The position numbers and the translations under genes are program-made. Positions 1 through 6,558 of a stretch of DNA of 29,480 nucleotides are shown in pieces (position 1 is the first letter of the stretch; each line of letters begins with the position of its first letter). Source of the stretch: an uncultured Oscillospiraceae bacterium. GTDB taxonomy: Bacteria; Bacillota; Clostridia; Oscillospirales; Oscillospiraceae. A model generated the notes under the pieces. The model worked only from the letters and a program-made list of their open reading frames with translations. It ran no database searches and had not been told where the DNA came from. The DNA lies in the NCBI GenBank assembly GCA_934553255.1, contig CAKTEZ010000017.1:1-29480 (forward strand). Direction: 5' to 3'.

Positions 1-275
1 TTGCCCGCCGGAAAGGAAGCATCGCATATGCTCCAATTGTTATTCGACGAAGAATCAAGTGATTCTTCTTGCGGAAGACGGGAAATCTATTCTGATATGG
101 CATGACAAGAGAAGTAAGAGGAAATGTTGCATTTTCTCTTACTTCTTTCTTTTTTCAGTAATTTTTATGCCGTTTATGCTCCCTCTCAACTGATGATCCG
201 GGCGGGCACATCTACACCGTGCAGGATGAGGATGCACTAGCACTCGCCGAAGAAATTCTGCTCTCGACGATCTGA
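1..275 (+). other. Decayed segment with coding remnants, no intact gene
   Basis: No complete gene is visible here. Two frames are open from the window edge (one to the TGA at 103-105, the other to the TGA at 191-193), so the end of an upstream gene may be present but cannot be identified. A further in-frame stretch at about 168-275 reads ...DDPGGHIYTVQDEDALALAEEILL... and ends at TGA 273-275. It looks like a genuine protein C-terminus because a strong hairpin follows 17 bases later. I do not recognise its family. Base composition is visibly more AT-rich than the rest of the window. The reading that this is part of a degraded mobile island is inference from the integrase fragment just downstream. 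Confidence 0.4.
110..155 (+). terminator. Rho-independent terminator
   Basis: Bases 110-120 (AGAAGTAAGAG) pair perfectly with 136-146. The stem continues inward through 121-125/131-135 and closes on a 5-base loop (126-130). The 3' arm runs into a T-rich tract (147-155). It would end a gene lying mostly left of the window. Confidence 0.75.
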
Positions 276-292
276 ATGTGTCACATCATGCA

Positions 293-328
293 GCAGGAGG
301 GAATGCCGCGAACGGCATTCCCTCCTGC
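293..328 (+). terminator. Perfect 15-bp stem hairpin, probable terminator
   Basis: Bases 293-307 (GCAGGAGGGAATGCC) are exactly complementary to 314-328, with a 6-base loop. Only a short ATTT follows, so the U-tract is weak. It sits directly after the stop codon at 273-275 and before the integrase fragment. Confidence 0.6.
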
Positions 329-455
329 ATTTGAACGGTTGTACTTATACGCATATTCTGTGCTACTGAAAACAATAAGACCTTCTGAAAAAGTAGTAGC
401 TTTCTTCGTGGAGTTGTGGTATGTGTTGTGGCTACCAAAGAAAGGAGCGATGCTC

Positions 456-695
456 ATGGCAAAAAAACATGCCAACGGCGAGGGCAGCATCCGCAAGCGG
501 TCTGATGGACGCTGGGAGGGACGCTACACCGCAGGCTACCATCCCGAGACTGGCAAGCGGATCATCAAAAATGTACTTGGTAAGACGCAGGCGGAATGCA
601 AGGTGAAGCTAAGGAACCTCAAAACAGCACACACCTTTATGGTGTCAAAGCTATGGAAGAAGAAATCATTTCTACTTTCACAATCGAGCAAGTAG
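456..695 (+). pseudogene. Truncated tyrosine recombinase (Tn916-type integrase), N-terminal part only
   Basis: The start MAKKHANGEGSI, preceded by AAAGGAG (441-447) at an 8-base spacing, opens the AP2-like arm-type DNA-binding domain typical of Tn916/Tn1549-family integrases (RKRSDGRWEGRYTAGY, ETGKRI, LGKTQAE). Similarity ends after roughly 47 residues, near base 600. The frame then runs as meaningless sequence through the start of the downstream Fic gene and stops at 695. The core-binding and catalytic domains (R...HxxR...Y) are absent, so this cannot be an active recombinase. The simplest reading is a deletion joining the integrase 5' part to the interior of a Fic gene. An in-frame ATG at 450 is an alternative start. 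Confidence 0.8.
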
Positions 696-1567
696 ACTTT
701 ACCCGTGACAGCATTCGTAAGATTCTCTCCGGTCTTGCCCCGGCAGATGAAAGCGAGAGCCGCATTTTCGGCATGAAAAAGGGACTGGAGTTTATCAGCA
801 ATCTATCGAACCAAATTACCGAAGAGACGATTCACCAACTCTATGAAACGGCCATCGGAGCTTATCTTTCCGAGGAAGATCGTTTACTTCCCGGCAATTT
901 CTATCGACATGACAGCGTCTATGTTGTCGGCGCAAAGGCAGAACACACGGGCCTTCCTTGGCAAGCGCTGCCGGAACGCATGGGAGAACTGGTCGCGTTT
1001 ATCCATGAAGATTCCGAGATCAATGACCTGCTGAAAGCGGCGCTGATTCATTTCTACATGGCGTATCTGCATCCGTACTTTGATGGGAATGGCCGAATGG
1101 CACGGCTAATGCATTTGTGGTACTTGGTCCAGCAGGGGTATTCCTCTGCGTTGTTTGTGCCGCTTTCCGAGTATATCAACAAAAGCCGTAAGAGCTATTA
1201 CGACGCCTATACGCTGGTGGAGGAAAACGCAGGCATCAGCGGCATTCTGGACGCAACGCCGTTCTTGGTCTATTTTATCGAAAATGTATATCATAAGCTG
1301 AACGGTGCGCTTCCGGCCGTTCAAACGACTGCCGTATTCCAAGCCGCTCTGTCCCAGGGGCAAATCACAGAGAAGGAAAAATCTCTGTGGGAGTTTGTCC
1401 TGTCAGCTTACGGCGACACGGAGTTTTCCACCAAGCAGTTGGAAAAGGATTTCGGAAACGCCGCCTACGCGACGATCCGCAGCTTTGTCCTGAAATTCGA
1501 GAAGCTGGGACTGCTCCAATCTGCGCGGTACGGAAACCGCGTGAAGTATGCGGTTCGTATGAGCTAA
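596..1567 (+). CDS. Fic/DOC family protein (AMPylase-type), possibly 5'-truncated
   Basis: The Fic core is intact: HPYFDGNGRMARL (bases about 1069-1107) fits the catalytic HxFx(D/E)GNGRxxR motif, with the active-site His and the anion-binding loop. Fic enzymes usually transfer AMP from ATP to a target hydroxyl group. The stretch STFTIEQ near the N-terminus resembles the inhibitory (S/T)xxxE(G/N) helix but has Q at the last position. The C-terminal portion (EFSTKQLEKDFGNAAYATIR) looks like a winged-helix segment. The true start is unclear: ATG 596 lies at the junction with the integrase remnant and has no good ribosome site, and ATG 653 has none either, so the native N-terminus was probably lost. 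Its last ~200 bp recur at 4542-4757. A terminator follows. The family is certain; whether the gene is functional is doubtful. Confidence 0.75.
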   Translation: MQGEAKEPQNSTHLYGVKAMEEEIISTFTIEQVDFTRDSIRKILSGLAPADESESRIFGMKKGLEFISNLSNQITEETIHQLYETAIGAYLSEEDRLLPGNFYRHDSVYVVGAKAEHTGLPWQALPERMGELVAFIHEDSEINDLLKAALIHFYMAYLHPYFDGNGRMARLMHLWYLVQQGYSSALFVPLSEYINKSRKSYYDAYTLVEENAGISGILDATPFLVYFIENVYHKLNGALPAVQTTAVFQAALSQGQITEKEKSLWEFVLSAYGDTEFSTKQLEKDFGNAAYATIRSFVLKFEKLGLLQSARYGNRVKYAVRMS

Positions 1568-1576
1568 GAAAGCAGA
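1361..1576 (+). repeat. Direct repeat copy 1 (Fic 3' end), flanks feo operon
   Basis: Partner of 4542-4757 in the same orientation, about 92% identical by hand alignment. The pair encloses the complete feoA-feoB-Cys-rich operon. The match extends through the Fic stop codon to AGAAAGCAGA and then ends abruptly. Confidence 0.85.
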
Positions 1577-1606
1577 GGTGTTGGCATCTGTGTCAGCACC
1601 TCTGCT
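1571..1606 (+). terminator. Terminator after the Fic gene
   Basis: AGCAGAGGTG (1571-1580) pairs with CACCTCTGCT (1597-1606). Six more pairs extend inward (with G-T wobbles) to a 4-base loop. A T-rich stretch TCTATCT follows. Confidence 0.7.
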
Positions 1607-1985
1607 TCTATCTATGAATAAGGGTTAGCAATGTTTGGCTTCATTGTGCTTATTTTTTGCGTCATCTGACATGGCAGCACATTCCCTGCTCTTTGCATTT
1701 TTCACTAGGCGTCGCGCAGAACCTCTCTAATGGTAAAAAGCCGATGCTATCGATAATCATTTGTTCCCGTACACAATGCAGCTTGACCTTACGCTGATCT
1801 TTCCCTGGTTCTTTCTCCGCTTCAGTCGATTATAGATGCAGTCATGCTCCACACGAGTCCGGGCCGCGGTTCGCCTTGCCCCGTACTCCCTTGCAGCGCA
1901 CCTCCACTTTCCGGCAGATGCGTTCCGTCTCACCGCGCACAATGTTACTGCGGCAGCAGGCGCTTCATATAACAAAGGGTCTCTC
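1607..1985. other. About 380 bp without an intact gene
   Basis: Only short open frames are present on either strand, none with a credible start and ribosome site. The minus strand carries a few dozen residues in changing frames that look like a decayed gene (Cys/Arg/Lys-rich, for example ERICRKVEVRCKGVRGKA at about 1865-1945), but I cannot assign it. This fits a worn-down mobile region between the Fic gene and the feo operon. Confidence 0.4.
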
Positions 1986-2027
1986 CTCCGCAGCTGTATT
2001 GACAGGCTGCGGAGAGAATGTTACCAT
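1986..2027 (+). promoter_or_regulatory. feoA promoter with overlapping dyad (operator candidate)
   Basis: A consensus -35 TTGACA (1999-2004) is followed, after 17 bases, by a -10-like TACCAT (2022-2027). Transcription would start about 25-30 bases before the feoA ATG. An inverted repeat CTCCGCAGC (1986-1994) / GCTGCGGAG (2006-2014) has the -35 box in its central 11 bases. That position suits a repressor operator, but the sequence is not a recognisable Fur or DtxR box. It could instead be a terminator-like hairpin from upstream. Confidence 0.5.
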
Positions 2028-2060
2028 GAACACATCAAAAGCATTGGGAGAGAAAAATAG

Positions 2061-2291
2061 ATGACACTTGATAACTTGAAAGTCGGTATGTCCGCCGTCA
2101 TTACCGCCGTGGGCGGAGACGGGGCCCTGCGCTGCCGTCTGTTGGATATGGGGCTGATCCCGCACACCCGCGTGACATTACAGAAGGTCGCGCCGATGGG
2201 CGATCCCATCGAGATCCGCGTGCGCGGCTACGAGCTGACGCTGCGCGTAGAGGAGGCTCAGAAGATCGAAGTGGAGGGTGAGCTGAAATGA
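2061..2291 (+). CDS. feoA: Ferrous iron transport protein A (FeoA)
   Basis: A 76-residue protein with the SH3-like FeoA fold: the family pattern L..MGL.PG is seen as CRLLDMGLIPHTRVTL, followed by DPIEIRVRGYELTLR. FeoA is a small cytoplasmic partner of the Fe2+ transporter FeoB. The start ATG 2061 follows GGGAGA (2046-2051) at a plausible distance. A 12-codon leader frame (2026-2064) ends over this start and may be incidental. The stop codon overlaps the feoB start (ATGA, 2288-2291), so translation is likely coupled. Length is normal for the family (about 75 residues). Confidence 0.92.
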   Translation: MTLDNLKVGMSAVITAVGGDGALRCRLLDMGLIPHTRVTLQKVAPMGDPIEIRVRGYELTLRVEEAQKIEVEGELK

Positions 2292-4276
2292 TCTTTGCAC
2301 TCGTCGGAAATCAGAACTGCGGCAAAACGACTCTCTTCAACGCCCTCACCGGCTCCAACCAGCACGTCGGCAACTTTCCCGGTGTCACGGTAGATCAGAA
2401 GATGGGCGAGATCACAGATGAAAAAGGCTGCGCCGTGGTGGATCTGCCCGGCATCTACTCCCTGCGGCCCTATACGCAGGAGGAGATCGTCTCCCGCGAT
2501 TTTATCCTCAATCAGAAGCCGGACGGCATGATCAACATTGTGGACGCCACCAACATCGAGCGCAATTTGTACCTGACGCTTCAGCTGCTCGAGCTGCGGA
2601 TACCGATGGTGCTGGCGCTGAACATGATGGATGAGGTCCGTTCCAACGGCGGTTCCATCGACGTGCAGAAGATGAGCGCCGCGCTCGGCATCCCTGTCAT
2701 ACCGATCGCAGCCGCAAAGGGCGAGGGCGTGAGCGAGCTGGTGGATCAGGCGATCGCCGTGGCTCGGAGCAAAACTCTGCCCAAGGTGACGGACTTCTGC
2801 GCGGATGATTCCGCCGTCCACCGCTGCATTCACGCCGTCACGCATCTGATCGCCGACCACGCCGACCGCATCGGTGTGCCAGCCCGCTTCTGCGCAACAA
2901 AGCTGATCGAAGGCGGCGATGACCTCGCCGGCCGTCTGGCGCTCGATCAGAACGAGCACGAGCTGCTTGAGCATTGCATCGTGCAGATGGAGAGCGAGGC
3001 GGGGCTTGACCGCAACGCGGCGCTTGCCGATATGCGCTACACCTTCATTGAAAGCGTGGTAGCATCGTCGGTGGTGAAGTGCCACGAGAGCCGAGAGCAT
3101 GCCCGTTCTATGAAGATCGACCGGTTTCTTACCGGACGATATACGGCGATCCCCGCCTTTCTTGCCGTTATGCTGCTGACATTCTACCTTACCTTTCATG
3201 TGATCGGGCAGCGGCTGTCCGACTGGTTAGCGGTCGGCATTGACGCCCTTACTGCCATGGTGGACCATGCCCTGACCGCTTACGGCATTAACCCTGTGGT
3301 ACATAGTCTCATTATCGACGGCATTTTTACAGGCGTAGGCAGCGTGCTGGTGTTCCTGCCTATTATTGTGACGCTCTTTTTCTTCCTCTCTATTTTGGAG
3401 GATACCGGTTACATGGCCCGCGTTGCGTTTGTGATGGACAAGCCTCTGCGTAAGATCGGCTTGTCCGGCCGCAGCATCGTTCCTATGCTCATCGGCTTCG
3501 GCTGTTCTGTGCCGGCCATCATGGCGACGCGCACGGTGTCAAGTGACCGCGACCGCAAGATGACGATCCTGCTCACACCTTATATGAGCTGTTCGGCAAA
3601 AATCTCCATCTATGCGTTTTTTACCGCGGCGTTCTTCCCAACGCACCGCGCACTCGTGATGATCTCTCTGTATCTGCTGGGCATTCTGATTGGGATCGTC
3701 GCAGCCCTTATCATGAACTGGAGCACATTCCGCGGAAAGCCGGTACCGTTTGTCATGGAGCTTCCCAATTACCGTTTGCCGAGCCTCAAGAGCGTTGCGC
3801 TTCTGCTGTGGGAAAAGGCCAAAGATTTTTTGCAGAGGGCCTTTACTGTAATTTTTCTGGCTACGATCATCATCTGGTTCCTGCAAAGCTTTGATATTAG
3901 GCTGAATGTGGTTGCCGATAGTGCCGACAGTCTTTTGGCCCTCATCGGCCGATGGATCGCGCCGGTGTTCGCACCGCTGGGCTTTGCGGATTGGCGCTGC
4001 GCGACCTCCCTGATTTCCGGCTTCATCGCAAAGGAATCTGTAGTCAGCACACTGGAGGTTTTGCTGGGCGGGGCCCCGCTTTTTACAATGTTCACCAACC
4101 GCTCCGCCGCGAGCTTCCTGGTCTTTACTCTGCTGTATACTCCGTGCATCGCGGCGGTGGCCACGATCCGGCGGGAATTCGGTTCAATCCTGAAAACAAT
4201 AGGCATCGTGTTGATGCAGTGCTGTGTCGCGTGGATCGCAGCATCTGTCGTTTACGCCTTGATCGGTATCTTGTAA
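2288..4276 (+). CDS. feoB: Ferrous iron transport protein B (FeoB)
   Basis: A 662-residue GTPase-coupled inner-membrane Fe2+ transporter. The N-terminal G domain shows G1 GNQNCGKTT (residues 7-15), switch T34 in FPGVTVD, G3 DLPG (52-55) and G4 NMMD (112-115), followed by a helical spacer domain. The membrane half begins near residue 285 and contains two Gate-type repeats: GRSIVPMLIGFGCSVPAIMATRT with its conserved Cys, and later YTPCIAAVATIRREFG. FeoB proteins import Fe2+ under anaerobic or acidic conditions, fitting a gut anaerobe. Its start overlaps the feoA stop, and GGAGG lies just upstream inside feoA. The gene is intact, although it is bracketed by two copies of a Fic gene 3' end. Codon usage looks less extremely GC-rich than in genes right of 5.5 kb, which agrees with acquisition. 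Confidence 0.95.
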   Translation: MIFALVGNQNCGKTTLFNALTGSNQHVGNFPGVTVDQKMGEITDEKGCAVVDLPGIYSLRPYTQEEIVSRDFILNQKPDGMINIVDATNIERNLYLTLQLLELRIPMVLALNMMDEVRSNGGSIDVQKMSAALGIPVIPIAAAKGEGVSELVDQAIAVARSKTLPKVTDFCADDSAVHRCIHAVTHLIADHADRIGVPARFCATKLIEGGDDLAGRLALDQNEHELLEHCIVQMESEAGLDRNAALADMRYTFIESVVASSVVKCHESREHARSMKIDRFLTGRYTAIPAFLAVMLLTFYLTFHVIGQRLSDWLAVGIDALTAMVDHALTAYGINPVVHSLIIDGIFTGVGSVLVFLPIIVTLFFFLSILEDTGYMARVAFVMDKPLRKIGLSGRSIVPMLIGFGCSVPAIMATRTVSSDRDRKMTILLTPYMSCSAKISIYAFFTAAFFPTHRALVMISLYLLGILIGIVAALIMNWSTFRGKPVPFVMELPNYRLPSLKSVALLLWEKAKDFLQRAFTVIFLATIIIWFLQSFDIRLNVVADSADSLLALIGRWIAPVFAPLGFADWRCATSLISGFIAKESVVSTLEVLLGGAPLFTMFTNRSAASFLVFTLLYTPCIAAVATIRREFGSILKTIGIVLMQCCVAWIAASVVYALIGIL

Positions 4277-4527
4277 TGAGTATATTAGACTGGGTCCTGT
4301 TAGCGCTTGTAGCAGCTGCAGCTGCTGCGGCAGCTCTGCGTCTGCGAAGGGACAGCCAGCCAGGAAACGGCTGCTGCGGAGACTGTCTTCATTGCGCAAT
4401 TCCGGCGAAAAAAGCGCGGTGGAAACCGCTGTCTCCCGCATCGGCGTCATCGTCATGTCGGCACTCTGCGCCTGCCCCATATCGGCTGTTTGCGTCTTCG
4501 GTCATTCCTGATACCCCAGCAGAGTAA
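4276..4527 (+). CDS. FeoB-associated Cys-rich membrane protein
   Basis: The ATG at 4276 overlaps the feoB stop (TAATG). The 83-residue product starts with one hydrophobic helix (MSILDWVLLALVAAAAAAAAL) and then a basic stretch and a cysteine cluster, CCGDCLHC. This is the layout of the small FeoB-associated Cys-rich proteins (P12 family), thought to help FeoB or bind metal. Usual members are about 45-65 residues. Here about 45 residues follow the Cys cluster, rich in Ser/Ala/Pro and without obvious family character. The tail could be a natural extension or read-through after a small indel. The start is coupled to feoB, so it is part of the operon. Confidence 0.8.
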   Translation: MSILDWVLLALVAAAAAAAALRLRRDSQPGNGCCGDCLHCAIPAKKARWKPLSPASASSSCRHSAPAPYRLFASSVIPDTPAE

Positions 4528-4538
4528 TCAAATTTCGA

Positions 4539-4748
4539 GGACAAGCCACAGAGAAAGAAAAGTCGTTGTGGAAGTTTGTCCTGCCGGCTTACGGCGACGC
4601 GGAGTTTTCCACCAAGCAGTTGGAAAAGGACTTCGGAAACGCCGCTTACGCGACGATCCGCAGCTTTGTCCTGAAATTCGAGAAGCTGGGACCACGCCAA
4701 TCTGCGCGGTACGGGAACCGCGTGAAGTATGCGGTTCGTATGCGTTAA
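4539..4748 (+). pseudogene. Fic gene 3'-end fragment (second copy)
   Basis: In-frame sequence GQATEKEKSLWKFVLPAYGDAEFS... down to YAVRMR and a TAA stop matches the last ~70 residues of the Fic protein encoded at 596-1567. It has no Fic motif and no start region. At DNA level 4542-4757 aligns to 1361-1576 without gaps, with about 18 mismatches in 216 bases by my hand count, mostly silent. The divergence suggests this is the end of a related Fic gene and not a fresh duplication. It lies between the feo operon and the tRNA-Thr gene. Confidence 0.85.
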
Positions 4749-4757
4749 GAAAGCAGA
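4542..4757 (+). repeat. Direct repeat copy 2 (Fic 3' end), flanks feo operon
   Basis: Partner of 1361-1576, at a constant offset of 3181 bases with no gaps. Right of 4757 the sequence is unrelated to that right of 1576. Confidence 0.85.
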
Positions 4758-4824
4758 TATCATACTGTCTAACATGTGGGGTGCAGTTCACCTACAATGT
4801 TTGTGGCGTTTTTATAACAAAAAA

Positions 4825-4850
4825 GCATCGAAAGCCGAAGCTTTCGATGC
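4825..4850 (-). terminator. Terminator of tRNA-Thr
   Basis: A perfect 11-bp stem (4825-4835 with 4840-4850) closes on a 4-base loop that reads TTCG on the minus strand, followed on that strand by six T (complement of 4819-4824). It begins four bases beyond the tRNA CCA end. Confidence 0.9.
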
Positions 4851-4854
4851 TTTT

Positions 4855-4930
4855 TGGAGCTGGTGGGGTGACTCGAACACCTGACCTGCTGATTACGAAT
4901 CAGCTGCTCTACCGACTGAGCTACACCAGC
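4855..4930 (-). tRNA. tRNA-Thr (anticodon CGU), CCA encoded
   Basis: The minus strand folds as a 76-base tRNA: acceptor GCTGGTG/CACCAGC, D-arm GCTC...GAGC, anticodon stem GCTGA/TCAGC with loop TTCGTAA (anticodon CGU, reading ACG), T-loop TTCGAGT, discriminator T and an encoded CCA. The first pair of the T stem (AGGTG/CACCC) is an A-C mismatch, slightly unusual. A strong promoter lies just upstream and a terminator just downstream, so it is a single-gene unit. Its 3' end faces the patchwork region at 1-4850, the side on which tRNA-targeting elements normally insert. Confidence 0.93.
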
Positions 4931-4951
4931 GTCTTCCCAAAGACGAGTGGT

Positions 4952-4980
4952 ATTTTAGCACACTTTTTCTTCCGCGTCAA
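4952..4980 (-). promoter_or_regulatory. Promoter of tRNA-Thr
   Basis: On the minus strand, TTGACG (complement of 4975-4980), 17 bases, then TAAAAT (complement of 4952-4957). The predicted start lies about 15 bases before the mature tRNA 5' end. Confidence 0.8.
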
Positions 4981-5468
4981 GAAGCAAGTATGCCCTTTTG
5001 CGCGTCTTTTTCCGCGCGGCGCCCTCCGACCGCCTCCGCAAATGAATAATACATATTGTAATCACAACAGTCATCTTGCAGCGGACGGAGCAAAAAGGGT
5101 GCATTCGCGCCCGCTCCCTCCGCGGAAGCCGCGCGGACACTTCTCTGCTGTTTTTCAATGTTTAGGCATAAAACCAGACCTGCCGCCCCTGCGCTCCATA
5201 GATTTACATAAAGTTTTGGATAACTTCTCTTTACAAATAGTTATCCACACTATCCACAGAGTTGTCCACAGAAATACACACGCTGTTTTTCCCGTTTTTT
5301 CCGCATTCTTTGCTCTTCCACCTGTTGTTATCCAAAATGTTCCGCCGCCCGGCAGTACATAACCCATTTGACATAACATTTCATTTTTCATTTTCCTTCC
5401 GCACACTCCGCCGTATTGTTTCCATAACGCCGCGATTATGCAGGATTTCATATTCGTCCTTCAAAAAG
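4981..5468. other. Gene-free region between tRNA-Thr and tsaD
   Basis: About 490 bp with no credible gene on either strand. The open frames present lack ribosome sites and have implausible protein composition. The stretch contains AT-rich patches (5041-5068 and about 5340-5460) and, centrally, the DnaA-box cluster listed separately. It is conspicuously large for a genome whose other gaps are mostly under 150 bp. Confidence 0.7.
5215..5336. promoter_or_regulatory. DnaA-box cluster
   Basis: Five 9-mers match the DnaA box TTATCCACA within 122 bases: TTATCCAAA on the minus strand (5215-5223), a perfect TTATCCACA (5241-5249), CTATCCACA (5250-5258), TTGTCCACA (5262-5270) and TTATCCAAA (5328-5336). 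The middle three are nearly contiguous and in one orientation, as in oriC-type arrays. No dnaA, dnaN, rpmH or rnpA is in the window, and no promoter obviously overlaps the cluster. A DnaA-titrating or regulatory cluster is therefore a better reading than the main origin. I recall that Bacillus subtilis has a DnaA-box cluster outside oriC next to gcp, the same gene as tsaD here; that recollection needs checking. Confidence 0.75.
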
Positions 5469-5501
5469 AAAAGGCGCAGCCCTTGTCAGACTGCGTCTTT
5501 T
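5463..5501 (-). terminator. Terminator after tsaD
   Basis: On the minus strand AAAAGACGCAG (5491-5501) pairs with CTGCGCCTTTT (5469-5479) with one A-C mismatch, followed by a run of T (complement of 5463-5468). It ends the polA-rimI-tsaD operon. Confidence 0.75.
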
Positions 5502-5508
5502 ATTCAGT

Positions 5509-6558
5509 TCAAACGAATAGGGAGCGCACCTCTCCGTGGTAAGCCACCACCGCGTCGTCGATCTCGCGCGTGGCATAGGCGTTGAGCGAAAGGTCAGCGC
5601 GTGCGCCCGCCAAATACTCATAGTAACCCTGTGCGCCGATCATCGCACCGTTGTCCCCGCAGAGGGCGAGGGGTGGAAAATAGAGCTTCACGCCCTCGCG
5701 CGCACACGCCGCTGTCAGGTCGGCGCGGAGAATGGTGTTCGCCGCCACGCCGCCCGCGGCAACGAGCGTCTTACGCCCGCACATACGCGCGGCAAGCACG
5801 GCGCGCGGCACCAGCTCGTCGGACACGGCGCGGGTGAAGTCCCGCGCGAGCGCCGCGCGGTCGAGCGGCTCGCCCTTCTGCTCGGCGTTATGCGCGAGGT
5901 TGACCACCGCCGTTTTCAGACCCGAAAAGCTCATATCGAGCGGGTGTCCCTCGATGCTTGCGCGCGGCAGGTCGTACACGCCGCCCGCGCTCTGCCGCGC
6001 CAGCGCGTCCATCGGCCTTCCGCCCGGGTAAGGCAAGCCCAGCACGCGCGCCGCCTTATCGAAGCACTCGCCCGCCGCGTCGTCGCGCGTCGCGCCGACG
6101 AGCCGGAAGTCCGTATAGCCGCGCACATCCACGAGCAGCGTGTTGCCGCCGGACATACACAGCGCGAGAAACGGCGGCTCCAGCTCTGGAAAGGCGAGGT
6201 AATTCGCGGCGATATGCCCGCGGATGTGGTGTACCGGAATAAGCGGCACGCCCAGCGCGTACGCCGCGGACTTGGCGAAGCTCAGCCCCACCAGCACCGC
6301 GCCGATCAGACCCGGCGCATAGGTAACGGCGACCGCGTCGATGTCCCGCTTCGTCACGCCCGCGTCTGCGAGCGCCTTGTCCGTCAGCGCGGTGATGGTC
6401 TCGACATGCTTGCGCGAGGCGATCTCCGGCACGACGCCGCCGTAGAGCGCGTGCATATCCGCCTGCGATGCGATGGCGTCGGAGAGTACGCGCCTGCCGT
6501 CCTCGACGACCGCGACCGCGGTCTCATCGCACGAGGACTCAAAAGCCAGTATCTTCAT
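5509..6558 (-). CDS. tsaD: tRNA N6-threonylcarbamoyladenosine transferase TsaD
   Basis: A 349-residue Kae1/TsaD/YgjD-family protein (formerly Gcp). The start MKILAFESSCDETAVAV is the family hallmark. The metal-binding HxxxH is seen as H111-x3-H115 in VHHIRGH, and downstream lie SGGNT, the GECFDKAAR-type motif and GGVAAN near the C-terminus. With TsaB, TsaC and TsaE it attaches the threonylcarbamoyl group to A37 of ANN-decoding tRNAs, giving t6A. Its ATG overlaps the rimI stop (ATGA at 6555-6558), and the order polA-rimI-tsaD implies one transcript. tsaB, often next to rimI and tsaD, is not in this window. Length is normal. A terminator follows, and then a DnaA-box cluster. Confidence 0.97.
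   Translation of the reverse strand: MKILAFESSCDETAVAVVEDGRRVLSDAIASQADMHALYGGVVPEIASRKHVETITALTDKALADAGVTKRDIDAVAVTYAPGLIGAVLVGLSFAKSAAYALGVPLIPVHHIRGHIAANYLAFPELEPPFLALCMSGGNTLLVDVRGYTDFRLVGATRDDAAGECFDKAARVLGLPYPGGRPMDALARQSAGGVYDLPRASIEGHPLDMSFSGLKTAVVNLAHNAEQKGEPLDRAALARDFTRAVSDELVPRAVLAARMCGRKTLVAAGGVAANTILRADLTAACAREGVKLYFPPLALCGDNGAMIGAQGYYEYLAGARADLSLNAYATREIDDAVVAYHGEVRSLFV

Noticed and set aside
2026..2064. 12-codon leader peptide before feoA
   Set aside because: It has no ribosome site of its own and its ATG overlaps the probable -10 box, so it would not be on the transcript from that promoter.
2258..3199. 313-residue minus-strand frame opposite feoB
   Set aside because: It is the mirror of the feoB coding frame in GC-rich DNA; feoB has all GTPase motifs and this frame has no recognisable domain.
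4490..5362. Long plus-strand open frame spanning the Fic fragment and tRNA-Thr
   Set aside because: It runs through the repeat out of the Fic frame, across a tRNA on the other strand and through the DnaA boxes; no start signal.
5155..5451. 98-residue minus-strand open frame across the DnaA-box region
   Set aside because: Composition is implausible, no ribosome site precedes its start, and it is antisense through the box cluster; treated as chance.
5041..5470. Main chromosome replication origin
   Set aside because: The DnaA boxes are convincing but dnaA, dnaN, rpmH and other origin neighbours are absent, and most genes to the right would be head-on to replication. Genome GC skew would decide; kept as a DnaA-box cluster only.
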